A stretch of 10,865 bases of DNA, taken from the NCBI GenBank assembly GCA_002315945.1, contig DCIJ01000039.1, positions 31,564 to 42,428 of the forward strand, read 5' to 3'. This DNA is from Lachnospiraceae bacterium UBA1729 (GTDB lineage: Bacteria > Bacillota > Clostridia > Lachnospirales > Lachnospiraceae). The notes under the pieces were generated by a model. It did not search any database, was not told the origin of the DNA, and was given only the letters and a program-made list of their open reading frames with translations. Made by a program: the position numbers and the translations under genes. Below are positions 7,797 through 10,865 of this stretch, in pieces; within the stretch, counting starts at the first letter, position 1, and each line of letters opens with the position of its first letter.

Positions 7797-7831
7797 CCAT
7801 AACGCCACGCGCTTCGCGAGTGCCCTTATGG
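7797..7831 (-). promoter_or_regulatory. Strong hairpin just upstream of the chelatase ribosome binding site
   Basis: A 35-nt interrupted hairpin: outer arms CCATAA/TTATGG, inner CAC/GTG and CGC/GCG, capped by a 3-nt loop. It ends 12 nt before the AGGAGGA site at 7778-7784. No U tract follows, so it is not an intrinsic terminator. It is probably part of the riboswitch expression platform or a leader stabiliser. The unpaired TCACA right after it (minus strand, 7792-7796) could pair with TGTGA in the riboswitch (8053-8057), which would resemble the known L5-L13 contact; that is conjecture. Confidence 0.5.
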
Positions 7832-7843
7832 CAAGTAATAAGA

Positions 7844-7881
7844 GGTCGTGCATTATCAATGTACGACCAGATTCCGTGGTC
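7844..7881 (-). promoter_or_regulatory. Competing hairpins in the riboswitch leader (candidate expression platform)
   Basis: Hairpin A: GGTCGT/ACGACC plus CATT/AATG around a 3-nt loop, spanning 7844-7868. Hairpin B: GACCA/TGGTC, 7865-7869 with 7877-7881, 7-nt loop. Both need bases 7865-7868, so they exclude each other. Nearby are two small stems with GNRA-type loops, CGGG-GAAA-CCCG (7882-7893) and GGC-GCAA-GCC (7898-7907). Mutually exclusive pairing between aptamer and start codon is what a switching platform needs, but the mechanism is inferred. Confidence 0.45.
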
Positions 7882-7912
7882 CGGGTTTCCCCGACTAGGC
7901 TTGCGCCCACAT

Positions 7913-8125
7913 AAGGCAGGTTTCCTGACTTAGGGTCAGCATCTCTTGTCTCCTTCCCACATATGCTCATTGCAAAGCTTCTATGCAGTGGATAATGACA
8001 AAGACTATCGCAACGCCACACTCTCCCCGTGTGTCCTTACGAAATGTACCCATCACAGTGACGGTCTCGTTCAGGTCTTTCACCTGATTCCCTTTTACCC
8101 AAAACATTATTTTGGCACCTTATAA
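7913..8125 (-). promoter_or_regulatory. Cobalamin riboswitch aptamer
   Basis: RNA aptamer that binds a cobalamin and lowers expression of downstream transport or synthesis genes. On the minus strand the hallmark segments appear in order: AAGGTGCC near 8114-8121, GGGTAAAAGGGAATCAGGTG with AAAGACCTGAACG around 8060-8100, the GACCGTCACTGTGATGGG region at about 8049-8067, and the closing AGTCAGGAAACCTGCC at 7915-7930 (B12-box-like end). Order, spacing and sequence match the family well. It starts within about 15 nt of the predicted transcription start and precedes the chelatase and ABC importer genes, placing these in the B12 regulon. Whether it prefers adenosyl-, methyl- or hydroxocobalamin cannot be read here. 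Confidence 0.93.
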
Positions 8126-8137
8126 GCTACATTCCAT

Positions 8138-8166
8138 ACAATACAATAATGATTCTACTTTTTCAA
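8138..8166 (-). promoter_or_regulatory. Promoter of the cobalamin riboswitch operon
   Basis: Minus-strand -35 TTGAAA (8161-8166) and -10 TATTGT (8138-8143) with a 17-bp spacer. Transcription would begin near 8131, just ahead of the aptamer, which supports both calls. It lies in the short gap after the hydE stop, so the operon is independent of hydE. Confidence 0.75.
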
Positions 8167-8186
8167 CCAATTCATAGCCTATTTCT

Positions 8187-9230
8187 TTAGTAGGTTTCTA
8201 TATTTCGTTTTACATTTCCAATGTCTGTCACAACCTGATACCCTACACTGCTCACTCTCCTTCGGGTACAGTCTCCACACTCTGATGAGTCTTCATTGAC
8301 GCAAATTTTATTATCATACAGCAGATATTTTTCACGAACTTCTTTTGGCGACAGATTTGGCATCATAACATTGGCACCAGCCTTAAGTCCATATTCCCTC
8401 CCCAGGGGATGAATTGTACCAAGAGCAGTAGTAGCAGGAATCAGTGCATGGGGAAACATAAGGCGAAGTATTGCAATCAGCCTTAGAGTCAATTCAAGAC
8501 TCCCATTCTCGTAGTCGCTAAACACCGTCTCTTTATGAGAAATAAATGGTCCTATTCCAATCATATCAGGGTCCAGCTCCTGCAGGAATCGCAAATCTCT
8601 CACGATATCCTCGGCTGTCTGAAAGGGAGACCCTACCATGAATCCGGCTCCAACCTGGTATCCTATTTCCTTCAGATCAAACAGACATCTTTTCCTGTTG
8701 GCAAGTACCATGTCATCCGGGTGTAACTTTTTATAATGCTCATCCGATGCACTTTCGTGGCGCAAAAGATACCGGTCTGCTCCCGCATCAAAATATGCTT
8801 TGTAGCTTTCTTTACTTTTTTCGCCTATGGACAGAGTGACTGCGCAGTCAGGATACTTTGCTTTTATTTCAGACACGATCTGACATATCCTGTCATCTGT
8901 AAAATATGGATCCTCTCCCCCCTGCAACACAAAGGTTCTAAATCCCATCTGATGCCCCCGGTCACAGGCTGATAATATTTCTTCCGTGGTCATACGATAT
9001 CTGATTGCTTTTGTATTACTGCATCTAATTCCACAATAGTAGCAGTTGTTCTTACAGTAGTTTGTAAATTCAACCAACCCTCTTATATAAACCGAATTTC
9101 CGTATATTTTTCTTCTGATACTGTCGCCTGATAAATAAAGCTTCTCATCAAAGCTGTCAGTCTGTATTAATTTCAACAGGTCTTCATCTGGGAGATTTTT
9201 TTCATTTACAAGATAATCAACTATATCCAT
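8187..9230 (-). CDS. hydE: [FeFe]-hydrogenase H-cluster maturation radical SAM enzyme HydE
   Basis: Cytoplasmic radical SAM enzyme that works with HydF and HydG to build the diiron subcluster of [FeFe] hydrogenase. From the ATG at 9230 it has 347 residues, the family length. The radical SAM cluster motif is CKNNCYYC (Cys59, Cys63, Cys66), preceded by YIRGLVEFTN. Other HydE-like stretches are LQGGEDPYFTD (102-112), LLRHESA (155-161), GIGPFISHKET (225-235) and ALGTIHPLGRE (269-279). Cys310, Cys318 and Cys321 closely match the accessory-cluster cysteines known at 311/319/322 in the Thermotoga maritima enzyme. A longer reading frame begins at 9296 but its first codons lie inside the inverted repeat; the 9230 ATG has AAAGGAT about 10 nt upstream. 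hydF, hydG and the hydrogenase are not in the window. No promoter is visible between the hairpin and the gene. Confidence 0.94.
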   Translation of the reverse strand: MDIVDYLVNEKNLPDEDLLKLIQTDSFDEKLYLSGDSIRRKIYGNSVYIRGLVEFTNYCKNNCYYCGIRCSNTKAIRYRMTTEEILSACDRGHQMGFRTFVLQGGEDPYFTDDRICQIVSEIKAKYPDCAVTLSIGEKSKESYKAYFDAGADRYLLRHESASDEHYKKLHPDDMVLANRKRCLFDLKEIGYQVGAGFMVGSPFQTAEDIVRDLRFLQELDPDMIGIGPFISHKETVFSDYENGSLELTLRLIAILRLMFPHALIPATTALGTIHPLGREYGLKAGANVMMPNLSPKEVREKYLLYDNKICVNEDSSECGDCTRRRVSSVGYQVVTDIGNVKRNIETY

Positions 9231-9265
9231 ACCAGGATCCTTTCTATGTGGCAGTGTGAGCCAGG

Positions 9266-9338
9266 GTGAGCTAGGGGGACGGGGTTGGGGGTTCATTTTT
9301 GGTAAAAATGAACCCCCAACCCCGTCCCCCTAGCTCAC
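9266..9338. repeat. Perfect 35-bp inverted repeat (hairpin element) between the transporter gene and hydE
   Basis: Arms 9266-9300 and 9304-9338 are exact reverse complements with a 3-nt loop (GGT on plus). Each arm is unlike its surroundings: very G-rich on one strand (GGGGG, GGGG, GGGGG) and ending in A/T5 next to the loop. On the minus strand it starts two bases after the transporter stop codon. No U tract follows either arm, so it is not a typical intrinsic terminator, although a stem this stable could stop or slow polymerase. A dispersed REP- or MITE-like hairpin is my preferred reading; only a genome search can confirm it. No target duplication is obvious. Confidence 0.9.
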
Positions 9339-9339
9339 A

Positions 9340-10302
9340 TTAGCTTATACTATTTAATATCATTCCAACAATTATTATTGCTATTCCGGCAAAGCCTATT
9401 GTGTCAGGCAGGGAGTCTCTTAATATCAAGATTCCCATTATGACTGTAAAAATCACCTCTCCCGCCTGAGTTGCTTCAATTACTGCCAGATGTTTTGCAT
9501 TGTCCCTAACCATATCTGTTGCCTTGAAGAATAATATTGTTGCAACGACACCCGCAAGCAATGCAATTAAAAAAGCCTGGAAGCACTGTTCATTTGAAGG
9601 AAGCCCCGCCCTCACAAAAGACGCGATTCCGCATATAATCCAAAATGGCATCGAACACATTGTCATACCATACACTCGCTGAATAGTTGTCAGTCCATCT
9701 TTTTGAACTATTTTCATCATCATTCGATTTCCCAGAGGATATGAAAATGCAGCAAGCCCCATTGTAAGTATCAGCATGGGCCAGTTTGCTTCCATTCCCA
9801 TCAGAATCTTTGAAAGCTGCATAATCATTATTCCTGTAACAATTACGAAGGACCACAATAAATTTTTAAAAGGAATTTTCTTTCCAAACATCGGAGTAAG
9901 CAGTACTCCGGCAACAATGGTAATCTGCCAGAATGCAGAGGTAAACCAGCTCTCCCCATATACAGATGCTGCTGAAAGTGGTGCATAAAACAATCCAAAT
10001 CCTACAGTACTCCATACAAGCCACCTTAGTGGGCTTTTTCTTATGCTCTCATGCACCTGATTATATTTTTTCCCTTTTACAAGCAGTAAAAACATAATTG
10101 GCAGGGTAAAAAAATACCGAAGACATGCCGACCAGAGGAAATATCCTCCTCCCAAATTCATGCTTCGGATTAAAATAAAATTGAACGCAAAGAAAAAGGA
10201 ACCTGCAATTCCTAAAATTAAAGCATTTATAAACGTTCCCACCTCATGCTGTTTTTGTTCCTTAACTTTTCTTTCCATGATTGCTACCATCCGCTTTATC
10301 AT
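9340..10302 (-). CDS. DMT-superfamily membrane transporter, putative EmrE-like multidrug efflux family
   Basis: Polytopic inner-membrane protein of 320 residues with about ten hydrophobic segments (for example around 25-45, 53-76, 122-138, 147-166, 173-190, 210-231, 241-259, 280-295 and 302-319), the layout of 10-helix drug/metabolite transporters. Segments such as AFNFILIRSMNLGGGYFLWSA (two halves, about 40-59) and the closing GEVIFTVIMGILILRD/GIAIIIVGMIL repeat typical of this superfamily suggest the 'putative multidrug resistance efflux transporter' branch; the substrate is unknown. The N-terminus has three candidate starts (10302, 10290, 10278), none with a strong ribosome site. I chose 10302 because it overlaps the stop of the upstream small frame as ATGA, suggesting translational coupling. 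Downstream of a Nif11-type peptide it might export a small product, but that link rests only on position. Confidence 0.75.
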   Translation of the reverse strand: MIKRMVAIMERKVKEQKQHEVGTFINALILGIAGSFFFAFNFILIRSMNLGGGYFLWSACLRYFFTLPIMFLLLVKGKKYNQVHESIRKSPLRWLVWSTVGFGLFYAPLSAASVYGESWFTSAFWQITIVAGVLLTPMFGKKIPFKNLLWSFVIVTGIMIMQLSKILMGMEANWPMLILTMGLAAFSYPLGNRMMMKIVQKDGLTTIQRVYGMTMCSMPFWIICGIASFVRAGLPSNEQCFQAFLIALLAGVVATILFFKATDMVRDNAKHLAVIEATQAGEVIFTVIMGILILRDSLPDTIGFAGIAIIIVGMILNSIS

Positions 10303-10436
10303 TTCTTGACCAGAATATCATCGGTTATTTCAAAAAAGTGGGCTGGTGTCAGGTTAAATATGGTAGTGTTTACCTGACAGGCACTATTTTTACTTTCAAG
10401 ATTACCATTCTCATCATATTTTTCATATGTAACCAT
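10299..10436 (-). CDS. 45-codon small ORF in the -1 frame, possible continuation of the Nif11 gene
   Basis: Reading the minus strand from ATG at 10436 gives 45 residues, MVTYEKYDENGNLE... ending ...DDILVKK, stop TGA at 10299-10301 overlapping the transporter ATG. The composition is protein-like, with one Cys (20). The same frame stays open upstream to 10496, reading SWFGKSCGSYTKKYWGLNKE ahead of the Met, inside the end of the Nif11 gene but in the -1 frame. Ribosome binding for the ATG is weak (GGGGA about 14 nt upstream), though the Nif11 stop only 8 nt away could allow reinitiation. Either it is a separate coupled small protein or it is the true C-terminal half of the Nif11 protein, separated by a frameshift at the A6 run (10458-10463). 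I do not recognise a family. Confidence 0.5.
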   Translation of the reverse strand: MVTYEKYDENGNLESKNSACQVNTTIFNLTPAHFFEITDDILVKK

Positions 10437-10444
10437 TTCTTTGT

Positions 10445-10753
10445 TTAGTCCCCAGTATTTTTTAGTATAGCTCCCGCAACTTTTACCGAACCAGGATTAC
10501 GATAAAATCCAACTCCACCAACTACCGCTTCCAGTTCGTCATCAGATAGTTCGTTCTTTTCAATACTATCAATATAAGCCTTTGCATCATTGGCCTCCAG
10601 CTCAAATCCAATCTGAGAGGCTACCTTAACCATAATCTTATAGATTTCATCGTCTCCTTTAATTTCTTTGACGCTTTCTGACATTAGTTTGATATATTTT
10701 GTATTTAATTCTTTGTTGTTAGATAAATATACTATAAATTCCTGTACTGTCAT
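10445..10753 (-). CDS. Nif11-like leader peptide protein (putative RiPP precursor)
   Basis: A 102-residue protein with the build of Nif11-derived precursors: an N-terminal helical region (MTVQEFIVYLSNNKEL, then helices to about 70) followed by the leader end LSDDELEAVVGG (69-80), a double-glycine cleavage motif. Known members are ribosomal peptide precursors whose leader is cut after GG by a peptidase-type exporter after the core is modified. The core as read is only 22 residues (VGFYRNPGSVKVAG...), with no Cys, so thioether crosslinks are unlikely. If the -1 frame is joined, the core grows to about 71 residues with one Cys. The ATG at 10753 has AGAGGT about 10 nt upstream. No modification enzyme or peptidase-ABC exporter is in the window. 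The gene starts about 50 bp after a terminator, and no convincing promoter is visible. Confidence 0.8.
   Translation of the reverse strand: MTVQEFIVYLSNNKELNTKYIKLMSESVKEIKGDDEIYKIMVKVASQIGFELEANDAKAYIDSIEKNELSDDELEAVVGGVGFYRNPGSVKVAGAILKNTGD
10457..10463 (-). other. Candidate -1 slippery site / homopolymer frameshift point near the Nif11 stop
   Basis: In the Nif11 frame the codons CTA AAA AAT contain the heptamer A_AAA_AAT, of the form X_XXY_YYZ that permits -1 slippage. It lies 9 nt before the Nif11 stop codon at 10445-10447. A -1 shift, or one extra A in an ancestral run, would join residue 98 to KYWGLNKEMV... and give a protein of about 151 residues ending at the transporter start. No strong downstream pseudoknot or hairpin was found, so a mutation or sequencing error is at least as likely as programmed shifting. 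Confidence 0.4.
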
Positions 10754-10803
10754 TATGCCTACCTCTGGTTGTTTTTTCCTAATACCGTCGCATGCCTTTT
10801 TTT

Positions 10804-10838
10804 AAAAAGCAGCCTGGAACCAGGTTCCAAGCTGCTTT
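10804..10838 (-). terminator. Intrinsic terminator of a gene beyond the right edge
   Basis: Arms AAAGCAGC (10806-10813) and GCTGCTTT (10831-10838) plus inner GGAA/TTCC form a stem with small internal bulges. On the minus strand the stem runs into TTTTT (10804-10808). It therefore ends transcription coming leftward from a gene outside the window, separating it from the Nif11 gene. Confidence 0.75.
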
Positions 10839-10865
10839 GTAAATCATTAATATTTAGTTAAAGTA

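Noticed and set aside
7797..7831. Intrinsic terminator upstream of the chelatase gene
   Set aside because: The hairpin is strong, but no U tract follows it.
7770..8021. Minus-strand 83-codon frame between the chelatase and hydE genes
   Set aside because: It lies within the cobalamin riboswitch and its hairpin leader; the sequence is explained by RNA structure and the peptide resembles nothing.
9231..9296. Longer hydE start with a Pro-rich N-terminus
   Set aside because: The extra 22 codons are mostly translated inverted repeat; the ATG at 9230 has a proper ribosome site and gives normal HydE length.
9266..9338. Ordinary bidirectional terminator
   Set aside because: The stem is far longer than usual, has no flanking U tract on either side, and is G/C-rich in blocks unlike the local terminator at 10804-10838. 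Some termination effect remains possible.
10445..10753. A nitrogen-fixation role for the Nif11-like gene
   Set aside because: The name is historical; the double-glycine leader end shows the peptide-precursor branch, and no nif genes are nearby.

Overview
The window looks like a chromosomal segment from a low-to-moderate GC, butyrate-forming anaerobic Firmicute, most likely a Lachnospiraceae member of the Butyrivibrio/Pseudobutyrivibrio/Roseburia type. The evidence is a thl-crt-hbd butyryl-CoA cluster, a HydE maturase for [FeFe] hydrogenase, Gram-positive lipoprotein signals, strong AGGAGG ribosome binding sites and a Nif11-type leader peptide. The genus is inference. Every gene I can support lies on the minus strand, so the window is read biologically from right to left.

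Right end (10865 to about 9340): an intrinsic terminator closes a gene beyond the window. Next comes a Nif11-like double-glycine leader peptide gene, then a 45-codon reading frame in the -1 frame, then a DMT/EmrE-type membrane transporter. The stop of the small frame overlaps the transporter start (ATGA). The Nif11 gene carries a run of six A just before its stop, and the -1 frame continues as a protein-like sequence up to the transporter. The two may therefore be one gene, broken or joined by frameshifting. Just past the transporter stop sits a perfect 35-bp inverted repeat with a 3-nt loop, and then hydE (9230 to 8187).

Middle (8166 to 2671): a promoter leads directly into a cobalamin riboswitch (about 8125 to 7913) and a leader with several hairpins. 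The riboswitch controls an apparent four-gene operon: a lipoprotein CbiK-type cobaltochelatase with an extra C-terminal beta domain, a lipoprotein substrate-binding protein with an extra N-terminal beta domain, a FecCD/BtuC-type permease and a FecE/BtuD-type ATPase. Together they suggest a B12-repressed uptake system for a cobalt-containing tetrapyrrole, corrinoid or related metal compound, with the chelatase working outside the membrane.

Left end (2661 to 1): a separate promoter drives thl, crt and hbd, with hbd cut by the window edge. They convert two acetyl-CoA through acetoacetyl-CoA and 3-hydroxybutyryl-CoA to crotonyl-CoA. In relatives bcd-etfBA usually follows, but that would lie outside the window. 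HydE and this pathway both belong to fermentative redox disposal (H2 and butyrate), although they are not in one operon here.
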